Shown here in pieces: positions 1-7,664 of a DNA stretch of 43,957 nucleotides. Source of the stretch: Spirochaetota bacterium (GTDB lineage: Bacteria; Spirochaetota; Spirochaetia; Treponematales; UBA12059). Within the stretch, counting starts at the first letter, position 1, and the number at the start of each line of letters is the position of its first letter. Location: the NCBI GenBank assembly GCA_018816345.1, contig JAHIWG010000109.1, positions 1 to 43,957 on the forward strand, read 5' to 3'. Below the pieces are notes generated by a model, which worked only from the letters and a program-made list of their open reading frames with translations, did no database searches and was not told the origin of the DNA. A program made the position numbers and the translations under genes.

Positions 1-2
1 AC

Positions 3-680
3 AAGGATACCGCCGAGCAGATGGCCGGTTTCTTCAAGGGAGTCACCGTCGGGGACCTGCCGGAAGGCAACGGCTGGGCGATCGAATTCCTCCAGCTATG
101 CACGCACTCCGGTACCCACCTCGACGCGCCATGGCATTATTACCCTACGCAGGACGGCGGCGAGCCCGCCTTGACCATCGATCAGATCCCGCTGGAATGG
201 TGTATTGGCAACGGCGTCAAGATGGACTTCTCCGACAAGCCGGACGGCTACAAGATTAGCGCCGGGGACGTGGAGAAGTACTTCGAGAACGCCGGCTACA
301 CGCCGAAAGAAGGCGATATCGTCCTCCTCCATACCGGCGCCGATGCCCGCTGGGGTACTCCCGCCTACCTGGTGGCCGGCCCCGGGATGAGCTACGGAGC
401 TACCATGTGGCTGCTCGACAAGGGAGTCAAGGTGGTAGGTACCGACGGCTGGAGCTGGGACGTGCCGCTTCCCTTCGAGGGGGAGGAGTTCGCGAGGACC
501 CGCGACGCCTCGATTATATGGGAGGCGCACCGCGTTGGCCGGGACAAGGCGTACTGCCATATCGAGAAGATGACCAACCTGGACAAGCTCCCCCTGACCG
601 GTTTTACCGTAAGTTGCCTGCCCGTGAGCATCAAGAGGGCTTCCGCCGGATGGTGCCGCGCCGTGGCGATCATGGATTGA
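3..680 (+). CDS. Cyclase-family (kynurenine formamidase-like) hydrolase, 5' end cut by window
   Basis: A metal-dependent amide/ester hydrolase of the cyclase family (kynurenine formamidase and isatin hydrolase are known members), expected to open a cyclic or formylated amide. The signature HSGTHLDAPWH, which supplies metal ligands and catalytic residues, lies near residue 37 of the visible part. The reading frame is open to the left edge (codons from base 3 read KDTAEQ before the first ATG at 21), and family members are usually longer at the N-terminus, where a DLS-type strand precedes this motif. The true start therefore lies outside the window. It reads in the same direction as the symporter that starts 68 bases downstream and may share its operon. 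A second, diverged family member lies at 15392-16264. The substrate is unknown. Confidence 0.85.
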   Translation, partial: KDTAEQMAGFFKGVTVGDLPEGNGWAIEFLQLCTHSGTHLDAPWHYYPTQDGGEPALTIDQIPLEWCIGNGVKMDFSDKPDGYKISAGDVEKYFENAGYTPKEGDIVLLHTGADARWGTPAYLVAGPGMSYGATMWLLDKGVKVVGTDGWSWDVPLPFEGEEFARTRDASIIWEAHRVGRDKAYCHIEKMTNLDKLPLTGFTVSCLPVSIKRASAGWCRAVAIMD

Positions 681-748
681 GTCAAGCGCCGGAGGATCCT
701 CCCCAGCGTAAGACGCGAAGGCTTAACAGAGAATAAGGAGAAAGACAA

Positions 749-2728
749 ATGACATCGACCGTTATTTTCCTGATAATGTTTGTCGTCTTTTCCGCCATCC
801 TAGTTGGCGCCGGCCTGTACTCCAAGCGATGGGTTTCCGAGTCGTCCGATTTTATACTGGCCGGAAGGGAAGTATCCACCGTCATCAACATGATGGGCGT
901 ATGCGCTATCGGCTTCGCCGGCACTACGATAGCGTTGGCTCCCGGCTTTTCCGTCCTATTGGGCTTTAAGGCCGCGATCATGTGGGGCGGAATATATTGC
1001 ATATGCGGCTTGATGCTGTTCGGCGTCCTGTTCTCGGGGTTCATACGCCGTAGCGGCGCGCAGACTCTGCCCGAGTACCTGGAGATGCGCTTCAACGGCA
1101 CGGTGCGTTCCGTCGTCGCCATCACCAGCGTCATCGGCATGTCAGGAATCCTGGCTAACAATATCGTCTCCTGCGCCAACGCCATCACCGGGTTCACTGG
1201 CTGGAACCCCACCGTCATAATCGCCGTGATATTCGCGATCATCATAGGCTTTACCTTCATCTCGGGGCTGTGGGCCGCTACGATCACCGATTTCTTCCAG
1301 GTCACGATAGGCGTCGTGGCCGTTCCCCTCCTCCTTACCCTGCTCGTCAGGAAGTACGGCGGCCTGGGAGCGGTAAACGCGGCCTGGCCGGGCGGCGACT
1401 TCTTCTCCGCCGGGATCGGAGGAGCGAGCCTTCCCGGCGCAAAGCTAACCTATCCGTCGATACTTAATTTCGTAATATGCTTCGCCGCCGCGCTCGTCTG
1501 GGGGAATAACTACTATTGGATGAAGATAGCGTCGTGCCGTAGCGAGAAGGTCGCCAAGAAATCCTTCGTCCTAGCCGCCATCATCCTCGTTGCCGTCTTC
1601 ATGATCCCGCTCGGCCTCGTCGGCGCTTACGCGGGCGCTTTCTTCGGCGGCAGCTTCATTCCCGGAGGCGGCAAGCTGCTCCAGACCGCGGCGTACGGCG
1701 TGATCGTCAAGGTATTCGCCCCTATCGTCGGTTCGTTCTTCGTCATCGGCGCCGTGGCCGCCTCTATCTCGACCGCCTCGACGGCGGCACTCGGCGCTAC
1801 CGCCGTAGCCACCCGTGATATCTATCAGCGCCTCATAAAGCCCGACGCCGACGTAAAGAAGGGCCTAAAGGCGTCCAAGCTCATCATGGTCGCCATCGGT
1901 CTTCTTACCTGGGTGCTCTGCCAGTTCCCCGGCGGTCCCATCTACCTCTTCGCGTTCGCCAACTGCTGGCTAGTGCCTCCAGCCATCCTCCTTGGCCTGG
2001 GCGCGTTCTGGCCAAGGTTCAATTCCCGCGGAGCGCTGTGGGGCGCCTTGGCCGGGATGATCGCGATGGTCTCGTTTACCCTCCTCGGCGACGTGTTCAA
2101 GGTCTTCGTCATCAACAGGTACGTCTATATGGCGACGCTCGGCTTCGTCATTACGCTGGTAGTGGCCGTCGTCGCTTCGCTGACCGCCAAGTCGAAGTAC
2201 TACGGCCAAGCCGGATGGGATCGAGTCCCGAGCGCCACGAACCGCAAGGACGTAAAGCTGAACGGAACCGACCTGCAGGTGCTGCAGATGATACGCCTCG
2301 GGCACCTGTACATGGCCGACCTCACCGACGCCTTGGGCGTGGACTCGAAGACGTCCAACGCCGCCATAGAGAACCTGGACCAGGGCGGCTATATCGTCCG
2401 CGCCGGCATGAGAGGATCCAAATTCTACGTCTTCGGCATCACGGAGAAGGGCATGGCCGCCTTGCCGGCTTTGGCCGGGCCCGAGGCCGCCATGGCGAAG
2501 GAAGGACTAACGCCGCTATACATGGAGCTGCTGGACCTGGTCAAGAATCATCCCGAGAAGCAGGCGGATTTCGTGAAGCGCAATGCCATCAAGTCGTTGC
2601 ACATGGCGTCCATCTCCGCTCATCTTACCCGTCAGGGCTATATCGTCGAGGGGGGGCTCTTCAAGCGGAAGCTGAGGATTACCGATAAAGGCTCGGCCGC
2701 CATACGGGAATTCGCCGTAGAGGCTTGA
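749..2728 (+). CDS. Sodium:solute symporter (SSS family) with tandem C-terminal winged-helix domains
   Basis: The first ~485 residues are a polytopic membrane protein with about 13 hydrophobic segments and SSS-family character: an early GREVSTVINMMG stretch, then GFAGTTIALAPGF and the TAALGATAVATRDIYQR region. It should import an organic anion or similar solute with Na+. After the last membrane segment two soluble segments follow, about residues 508-575 and 590-655. Both look like winged-helix DNA-binding domains: each has a helix-turn-helix-like segment, then GGYIVRAG or QGYIVEGG, a short wing, and an ITEKG/ITDKG helix as in MarR/PadR-type proteins. SSS proteins normally end after the membrane domain, so this is an unusual fusion. 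An AAGGAG ribosome site lies 8 bases before the ATG. It is followed by thiolase and BKACE genes, suggesting it imports their substrate precursor. Confidence 0.85.
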   Translation: MTSTVIFLIMFVVFSAILVGAGLYSKRWVSESSDFILAGREVSTVINMMGVCAIGFAGTTIALAPGFSVLLGFKAAIMWGGIYCICGLMLFGVLFSGFIRRSGAQTLPEYLEMRFNGTVRSVVAITSVIGMSGILANNIVSCANAITGFTGWNPTVIIAVIFAIIIGFTFISGLWAATITDFFQVTIGVVAVPLLLTLLVRKYGGLGAVNAAWPGGDFFSAGIGGASLPGAKLTYPSILNFVICFAAALVWGNNYYWMKIASCRSEKVAKKSFVLAAIILVAVFMIPLGLVGAYAGAFFGGSFIPGGGKLLQTAAYGVIVKVFAPIVGSFFVIGAVAASISTASTAALGATAVATRDIYQRLIKPDADVKKGLKASKLIMVAIGLLTWVLCQFPGGPIYLFAFANCWLVPPAILLGLGAFWPRFNSRGALWGALAGMIAMVSFTLLGDVFKVFVINRYVYMATLGFVITLVVAVVASLTAKSKYYGQAGWDRVPSATNRKDVKLNGTDLQVLQMIRLGHLYMADLTDALGVDSKTSNAAIENLDQGGYIVRAGMRGSKFYVFGITEKGMAALPALAGPEAAMAKEGLTPLYMELLDLVKNHPEKQADFVKRNAIKSLHMASISAHLTRQGYIVEGGLFKRKLRITDKGSAAIREFAVEA

Positions 2729-2735
2729 CGGCGCT

Positions 2736-2759
2736 CGCGGGCGGTACAAGCCGCCCGCG
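2736..2759 (+). other. Intercistronic hairpin between symporter and thiolase
   Basis: CGCGGGCGG and CCGCCCGCG form a perfect 9-bp stem around a six-base loop just after the symporter stop codon. No T-run follows, so it is more likely an mRNA-stability or partial-termination element than a full intrinsic terminator. Confidence 0.5.
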
Positions 2760-2787
2760 CTCCGCGTATCGCGCTAAGGGGGTCTTG

Positions 2788-3951
2788 ATGTCCGAGCTAC
2801 TGGAAACCGTCATCGTCGCCTATGGGCGGACGGCCTGCGCCAAGGCCAGAAAAGGGTCGTTCAGGGATTCGCATCCGGTGGAGTTCGCCGCCCAGGCGCT
2901 CGCGGGAGTGGTAGACAGGGTCCCGGCCATCGATAGGGAGGAAATCGACGACGTCATCGTCGGATGCGCCATGCCCTACGGCGTGCAGGGATGGAACATA
3001 TCGAAGCTCATTCTTCAGAGGGCCCGGTTTCCCGATAGCGTCTCGTCGCAGACCGTCAACCGTTTCTGCTCCTCCGGCCTGCAGGCGTTGGCCCTCGCGA
3101 ACAACAGCATCCGCTGCGGCGAGGAGGCTATCGTCGTGGCGGGGGGAGTCGAGTCGATGAGCCTCGTCCCGATGCTGCCCGACCCCGTAACGTTCGATCC
3201 CTGGCTGGCGGAGAATCGGCCCGGGGCCTATACGGGGCCCGGGCTCACCGCCGAGGCCGTGGCGGAACGATACTCCGTCAGCCGAGGGGACATGGAGGCG
3301 ATGGCCGCCGAGAGCCATAGGCGAGCCGCCGAGGCATGGGCCAAGGGTTACTTCGATGGGCAGATCGTCCCCGTCTCGATCGTCGGCCCGGACGGGAAGA
3401 GTATCGTCGTGCGACGCGACGAGGGGGTTCGCCCCGACGCCAGTCCCGGGGGCCTATCCTCCCTGGCCCCGTGCTTTAAGGATGGCGGCCTCGTTACCGC
3501 CGGCACCTCCTCGCAGATGAGCGACGGCGCTGGCTTCCTCGTCATGATGTCGGGGGCGAAGGCGAAGGAAAAAGGGCTCCGGCCTATCGCCCGAATGCTC
3601 GCCTTCTCCACGGGCGGCGTTCCCGCGGAGATAATGGGAATCGGCCCTATCGTGGCCGTGCCGAAGGTCCTGAGGAAGACCGGGCTCGGTATCGACGACA
3701 TGGATATCATCGAGCTCAACGAGGCCTTTGCCGCCCAGGCTCTGGCCTGCATGCGTTCCCTGGGCATGGACCCCGCCAGGGTCAATCCATGGGGCGGGGC
3801 GATGGCGCTGGGGCACCCGCTAGGCGCGTCGGGCGCCATGCTGGCCTGCAAGGCTCTCGCGTACCTAGAGCGCACCGGCGGGCGTTACGGCATGGTCACC
3901 ATGTGCGTCGGAGGCGGGATGGGCGCCGCGGCCGTGTTCGAGCGGCTATAG
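2788..3951 (+). CDS. Thiolase (acetyl-CoA acetyltransferase family)
   Basis: A 387-residue thiolase catalysing CoA-dependent cleavage of a 3-ketoacyl-CoA, or the reverse condensation. The nucleophilic cysteine is in NRFCSSGLQA (Cys94). The catalytic histidine is in GHPLGASGA (about His343) and the second cysteine in MCVGGGMG (about Cys373). The length is normal for the family. The frame is open further upstream, but the ATG at 2788 has an AAGGGGGT ribosome site and begins with the expected MSELLETVIVAYGRT start. It sits between the SSS symporter and the BKACE gene. BKACE enzymes release acetoacetate, which after activation to acetoacetyl-CoA would be a thiolase substrate, so the pair makes sense as a short catabolic route. 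Whether it prefers acetoacetyl-CoA or longer chains cannot be read from the sequence. Confidence 0.93.
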   Translation: MSELLETVIVAYGRTACAKARKGSFRDSHPVEFAAQALAGVVDRVPAIDREEIDDVIVGCAMPYGVQGWNISKLILQRARFPDSVSSQTVNRFCSSGLQALALANNSIRCGEEAIVVAGGVESMSLVPMLPDPVTFDPWLAENRPGAYTGPGLTAEAVAERYSVSRGDMEAMAAESHRRAAEAWAKGYFDGQIVPVSIVGPDGKSIVVRRDEGVRPDASPGGLSSLAPCFKDGGLVTAGTSSQMSDGAGFLVMMSGAKAKEKGLRPIARMLAFSTGGVPAEIMGIGPIVAVPKVLRKTGLGIDDMDIIELNEAFAAQALACMRSLGMDPARVNPWGGAMALGHPLGASGAMLACKALAYLERTGGRYGMVTMCVGGGMGAAAVFERL

Positions 3952-3995
3952 CGAGCATCCTGAAAGGCATGCGAGGTTAAATAAGGAGCTATCCT

Positions 3996-4838
3996 ATGAA
4001 CAAGCGCATCATTACCGTGGCGCCGACCGGAGCGTGGCCTACCAAGAAAGAGAACCCAAACGTACCGCTGCGGCCCGCTGAGATAGCGGACGAGGTCTAT
4101 GGCTGCTGGAAGGAGGGGGCCGCCGTCTGCCATATACACGTGCGCGACGACGACTCCAGGCCGACCATGGACTTAGGCAAATTCGAGGAGACCGTCCGGC
4201 TCATCAGGGCCCGCAAGGACTGCGATATAATCGTCAACCTGACTACCTCTGGCGGAATCAATCTGAAGGAGGACGATCGCTGCCGCCCATTCTTCGAGTT
4301 GAGGCCCGAGATGGCCACCTTCGACTGCGGTTCCATGAACTGGCAGCACTCCGCCGTATTCGAGAACCATCCGCTATTCCTGGAGAGAATCGGGGCGATG
4401 ATGCAGGATTCGGGCGTAAAGCCGGAGATCGAGACCTTCGACCCCGGCATGATATACAACGCCGGCTACTACCTGAGGAAGGGCGTGCTGAAGGCTCCCC
4501 TGCATTTCCAGTTCTGCATGGGCGTCCCAGGCGGCATCAAGGCCAGCGCCAAGAACCTGGTCTTCATGAAGGATACCATGGACGAGGTGGCTCCCGGCTC
4601 GACGTGGTCGGCCTTCGGTGTCGGAGCTGGCGCGATGGAGATACTGTACTCGGGCGTCGCGATGGGAGGCCATGTCCGCGTCGGCATGGAGGACAACGTG
4701 ATGTACAGGAAGGGCCAGCCGGCCGACGGGAACAGGCAGTTCGTCGCCCGGGCCAGGCGCGTCATAGAGGAATTCGGTTGCGATATCGCTACCCCCGCCG
4801 AGGCCCGCCAGATACTCGGCCTCTCCCCTCGGGCCTGA
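3996..4838 (+). CDS. Beta-keto acid cleavage enzyme (BKACE, former DUF849)
   Basis: Members of this family, first characterised as 3-keto-5-aminohexanoate cleavage enzyme (Kce), use acetyl-CoA and a beta-keto acid to give acetoacetate and a new acyl-CoA. The 280-residue length is typical. The metal site is visible as HIHVRD (His46, His48) and the C-terminal glutamate in GMEDNVMY (Glu232); FCMGVPGG and TSGG are other family motifs. At position 14, where I recall lysine-pathway Kce having a glutamate that holds the substrate amino group, this protein has Trp (TGAWPT). A non-amino keto acid substrate is therefore likely; this point rests on memory of the Kce sequence. An ATAAGGAG ribosome site precedes the ATG. 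It closes the gene set that starts with the symporter. Confidence 0.9.
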   Translation: MNKRIITVAPTGAWPTKKENPNVPLRPAEIADEVYGCWKEGAAVCHIHVRDDDSRPTMDLGKFEETVRLIRARKDCDIIVNLTTSGGINLKEDDRCRPFFELRPEMATFDCGSMNWQHSAVFENHPLFLERIGAMMQDSGVKPEIETFDPGMIYNAGYYLRKGVLKAPLHFQFCMGVPGGIKASAKNLVFMKDTMDEVAPGSTWSAFGVGAGAMEILYSGVAMGGHVRVGMEDNVMYRKGQPADGNRQFVARARRVIEEFGCDIATPAEARQILGLSPRA

Positions 4839-4851
4839 TCGCGGGGGCTCC

Positions 4852-4951
4852 CTATCTCGGCCCGCGTAGGGGCGTTTCCGAGACTTCCCCGATGACAGGA
4901 GCCTTTCGTTGGAGCCGCGCGGCGCGGCGAGAGGTTCCGGGGCGGCCCATA
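4852..4951 (-). pseudogene. Decayed fragment of an amidase 3' end
   Basis: About 100 bases here align by eye to the last ~100 bases of the intact amidase gene at 12645-12750, in the same relative orientation. They share CCTATCTCGG at the stop codon, CGTTTCC, then CAGGAGC, TTGGAGCCG/TCGGAGCCG and GGCGCGGCGAG. A one-base deletion near 4888 breaks the frame relative to the intact gene and no ORF remains. It reads as the remnant of a second, related amidase gene. The surrounding 190-base gap (4839-5029) holds nothing else recognisable apart from the ribosome site for the next gene. Confidence 0.6.
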
Positions 4952-5029
4952 GTCATCGACGGCTCGTCGAGAGGCCTAACCGTTGATTCAGGCTCGCCCG
5001 CAGGCTAGTATGCGCGCGGAGGCAATCGC

Positions 5030-5944
5030 ATGAAAAAGGAATCGCTCCTTGTCGTCGTCTCGTATGCCTTGGTCTATCTCGTCTGGGGGTCGACGTATTT
5101 CTTCATAAAGGCCGCGGTGGCGACTATCCATCCGACGGTCATCGTGGGCCTTCGCTTCCTGTTCGGGGCCGCCCTGCTAGCCGTCGTCGCGAGGCTACGA
5201 GGCGGCCTGCGATCGCTCCCCGGCCTCAAGGAAATAGCGGGCGCCGGCGTTCTCGGGATACTCCTCCTCCTCCTCGGCAACGGGCTCGTCACTTTAGCCG
5301 AGAGGACGATACCGAGCTGGACGGCGAGCGTCGTGATAGCCTGCATGCCTATATACGTGGCCTTCTTCAATCTGCTCCTATATCGCGCGAAGGTATCGGG
5401 GATCCGGCTGGCTGGCGCGCTCGCGGGCGTCGCGGGCGTGGGGTTGCTGCTGTACCAGGGGGCGGGACGGGGGGGATCCCTCGGGCCGGGTCTCGCGCTC
5501 GCGGTGGCGGGGGCCCTGTCGTGGGCCTTCGGCTCGAGCCTCGCGAAATCGATGCCGAAGCCGAAGGACGTGCTCGTTTCGACCTCGATACAGATGCTCG
5601 TCGGCGGCGGCGTCGCGCTAGCGTTGGGAGCCGGTTCCGGGGTCGATATCGCGTCCGCCCTGGGCGGAGCCTCGGCATGGTCGCTTTTCTCGCTCGGGTA
5701 CCTGGCCGTCATGGGCGCCCTGGCGCTCGTCGCCTACAACCACCTGCTCGCGGTGGAACCGAGCTTCAGGGTTTCCAGCTACTCGCTCGTCAATCCGCTG
5801 ATCGCCGTGGCGCTCGGCATGGCGGCCGGCGAGAAGGCCTCGCCCTTCTTCGCCTTAGGCTCGCCCCTGGTGCTCGCGGGGCTAGTTACGATCCTGTACG
5901 GGGACGCGATTCGGGATAAGCTCAGGCGTAAGGCGGGCTCATGA
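5030..5944 (+). CDS. EamA-family (DMT superfamily) transporter
   Basis: A 304-residue inner-membrane protein with ten hydrophobic segments in two halves of five, the EamA repeat arrangement. The N-terminus (YLVWGSTYFFIKAAV) and the second-repeat entry (LSWAFGSSLAKSM) are typical of the YedA/RhaT-like drug/metabolite transporters, usually metabolite or amino-acid exporters. A GGAGG ribosome site lies about 8 bases before the ATG. It is separated from the upstream catabolic genes by a gap containing a decayed amidase fragment, so shared function with them is doubtful. The substrate cannot be inferred. Confidence 0.9.
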   Translation: MKKESLLVVVSYALVYLVWGSTYFFIKAAVATIHPTVIVGLRFLFGAALLAVVARLRGGLRSLPGLKEIAGAGVLGILLLLLGNGLVTLAERTIPSWTASVVIACMPIYVAFFNLLLYRAKVSGIRLAGALAGVAGVGLLLYQGAGRGGSLGPGLALAVAGALSWAFGSSLAKSMPKPKDVLVSTSIQMLVGGGVALALGAGSGVDIASALGGASAWSLFSLGYLAVMGALALVAYNHLLAVEPSFRVSSYSLVNPLIAVALGMAAGEKASPFFALGSPLVLAGLVTILYGDAIRDKLRRKAGS

Positions 5945-5986
5945 CCTTCGGTGACGGGAGCCCGCCTTACGCGGGCGCGTCCGGCG

Positions 5987-6170
5987 CTATGCCTTCGGCT
6001 TGTCGCGGTCAAGCGTCCATCGGAAGCCGAACTCATCATTGAGGTCGCCGTAGACGGCCCCCCAGAACTCCGCTATAGGCGGCGAAATCACTGTACCGCC
6101 TGCCGAGAGCTTCGCGAACAGGTCTAGAAGCTCGGCCTCCGACGCGCGGAGGAGCATCAGGCTGATCCCG
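5987..6170 (-). pseudogene. C-terminal remnant of a PhnB/VOC-type protein
   Basis: On the minus strand a 62-codon stretch ends in TAG and reads GISLMLLRASEAELLDLFAK, then AGGTVISPPIAEFWGAVYG and a DEFGFRWTL tail. This matches the C-terminal half of PhnB-like vicinal-oxygen-chelate proteins (LF..L..GG.V..P....FWG..YG...D.FG..W). The N-terminal half, which should hold the first metal ligand repeat, is absent: upstream codons degenerate and reach a stop with no plausible start. It is a truncated gene remnant. The remaining bases to 6282 show a short hydrophobic plus-strand frame that I do not recognise and no other feature. Confidence 0.7.
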
Positions 6171-6282
6171 ACGCCCCGCGCGGGATACGCCCGCGTTTCT
6201 GGTCGTCGCCAGCCTTATTACCATCATCCTCTCGCACGGCCCCGGCAACGGCCCGATAGCGGCCCCTCTGGCGATGATCGCC

Positions 6283-7647
6283 TCAGGGTTCCGCGCCCGC
6301 GTCCATCAGGCCCAGCTCGGAGACCAGCTGGCGATGGGCCTTGTCGTCGATCCTATAGAAGAAGAGAGGGATGATCATGAGGAGCGATCCGATGCCCGGT
6401 ATCAGGGTCATGGCCATGAATATCCCCTGCAAGGCCTGCGGCGACTGCGCCGCGTTGGCCTTGAAGCCCACGACGGTCAGCAGTATGCCGGCGAGGAATT
6501 TGCCGAGGCCTGCCGTCAGTTTCCCGATGAAGGTCAGCGTCGAGAAGATGGTGCCCTCATTGCGCTTGCCCGTCTTCTTCTCCATATACTCGACCGTATT
6601 GGCTATCATGGTCGTGCGGATGACGTCGGGGAAGCCGTTGAACAGCCCCCACGCCGCGGCGAAGACGTAGAACGCTATTACGTTCCCGTAGCCTATGAGA
6701 TACATGAGCGTACCGAGCGCCGCCAATATTACGCCGCTCAGGATGACCAGCTTCTTTCCCTCGATACGCTTAGTCAGCCACGGGACGAGGCCCGCCCCGA
6801 CGGCCATGCTCACGAGGCTGATGCCCGCTATCATCGTCATGAGGCTCTCGTCGCGCAGGTTGTACTTCGCGAAATGCATCATCAGTATGGTCTGGAGCCC
6901 GGGCAGCACCGCGATGAGGTAGGACAGGAGCACCATCATCAACGGGCCGTTGGAGAAGATGGCTCGCAGGCTGTCGTTGACTCCGGCCTTGCGTTCCCGC
7001 CCCGAGGATTGCCTCATGGTCCGTTCTCTGGTAATGAGCCCGGCCTGCACTATGGACAGGAAGCCGATGGCGCAGAATATCAGCGCGACGCCGAAATAGC
7101 CGCTCGCCCGCTCGGTTTGGAAGAGGTTCTTGAGAGGCACCGTAAGAAGCACGGCGGCGGCGGTGCCTAGGGCGCCGGCTATGCGCGCCCAGGAGATGAG
7201 CGTGTTCCTGTCCTCGGTGAGGGGGCTGATCCGGCCGGATAGAGTCCACAGGGGAATGTCGCCCGACGTGTACACCATGCCCCAGAGGATGTACGTTATC
7301 CAGACGTATACCAGGCGGCCGCGGCCGGATAGCGCCGGCACGTAGAACAGCAGCGCCGTCGTTACCGCTATCGGTAGCGCCATGTAGAGCAGGAACGGCC
7401 TGCACTTGCCCCAGCGGCTCCTGGTGCGGTCGACGATGACGCCCATGATCAGGTCGTTGTACGCGTCCCATATCCTGGCGGCTAGGAACATGGCGCCGGC
7501 CGCGGCTGGCGTTATGCCCATCACGTCCGTATAGAAGATGAGTATGAAGAAATTGACGAAGGTATACATGAGGTTCTGTCCGCCCAAGGCTGTAGCGTAC
7601 GACAGTCTCTCCTTCAGCGGCACGGTAGCGCTCGGCAAGCTTGGCAT
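6283..7647 (-). CDS. GPH-family sugar:cation symporter (MFS)
   Basis: A 454-residue, 12-helix membrane protein of the glycoside-pentoside-hexuronide:cation symporter family, which includes MelB. Diagnostic motifs are FYTDVMGI in the first helices, the conserved DRTRSRWGKCRPFLL loop between helices 2 and 3, and a second-half LTKRIEGKK loop. The frame is open further upstream into the mannosidase, but the ATG at 7647 has a GGAGGAAGG ribosome site and starts just before PLKERLSYATALGG, so it is the preferred start. It follows the alpha-mannosidase stop by 17 bases and is surely co-transcribed. The likely cargo is a mannoside or mannose-containing oligosaccharide hydrolysed by that enzyme. Confidence 0.92.
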   Translation of the reverse strand: MPSLPSATVPLKERLSYATALGGQNLMYTFVNFFILIFYTDVMGITPAAAGAMFLAARIWDAYNDLIMGVIVDRTRSRWGKCRPFLLYMALPIAVTTALLFYVPALSGRGRLVYVWITYILWGMVYTSGDIPLWTLSGRISPLTEDRNTLISWARIAGALGTAAAVLLTVPLKNLFQTERASGYFGVALIFCAIGFLSIVQAGLITRERTMRQSSGRERKAGVNDSLRAIFSNGPLMMVLLSYLIAVLPGLQTILMMHFAKYNLRDESLMTMIAGISLVSMAVGAGLVPWLTKRIEGKKLVILSGVILAALGTLMYLIGYGNVIAFYVFAAAWGLFNGFPDVIRTTMIANTVEYMEKKTGKRNEGTIFSTLTFIGKLTAGLGKFLAGILLTVVGFKANAAQSPQALQGIFMAMTLIPGIGSLLMIIPLFFYRIDDKAHRQLVSELGLMDAGAEP

Positions 7648-7664
7648 GGCGGTTCCTTCCTCCG

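Noticed and set aside
6170-6282. Hydrophobic plus-strand frame after the VOC remnant
   Set aside because: It could be part of a lost membrane protein, but it is short, has no start or homology that I can name, and merges into the antisense of the symporter.
6274-7170. Long plus-strand ORF (298 codons)
   Set aside because: It is antisense to the GPH symporter, whose motifs are unmistakable. The plus-strand product is His/Glu/Arg-rich without family features, a frame shadow in GC-rich DNA.
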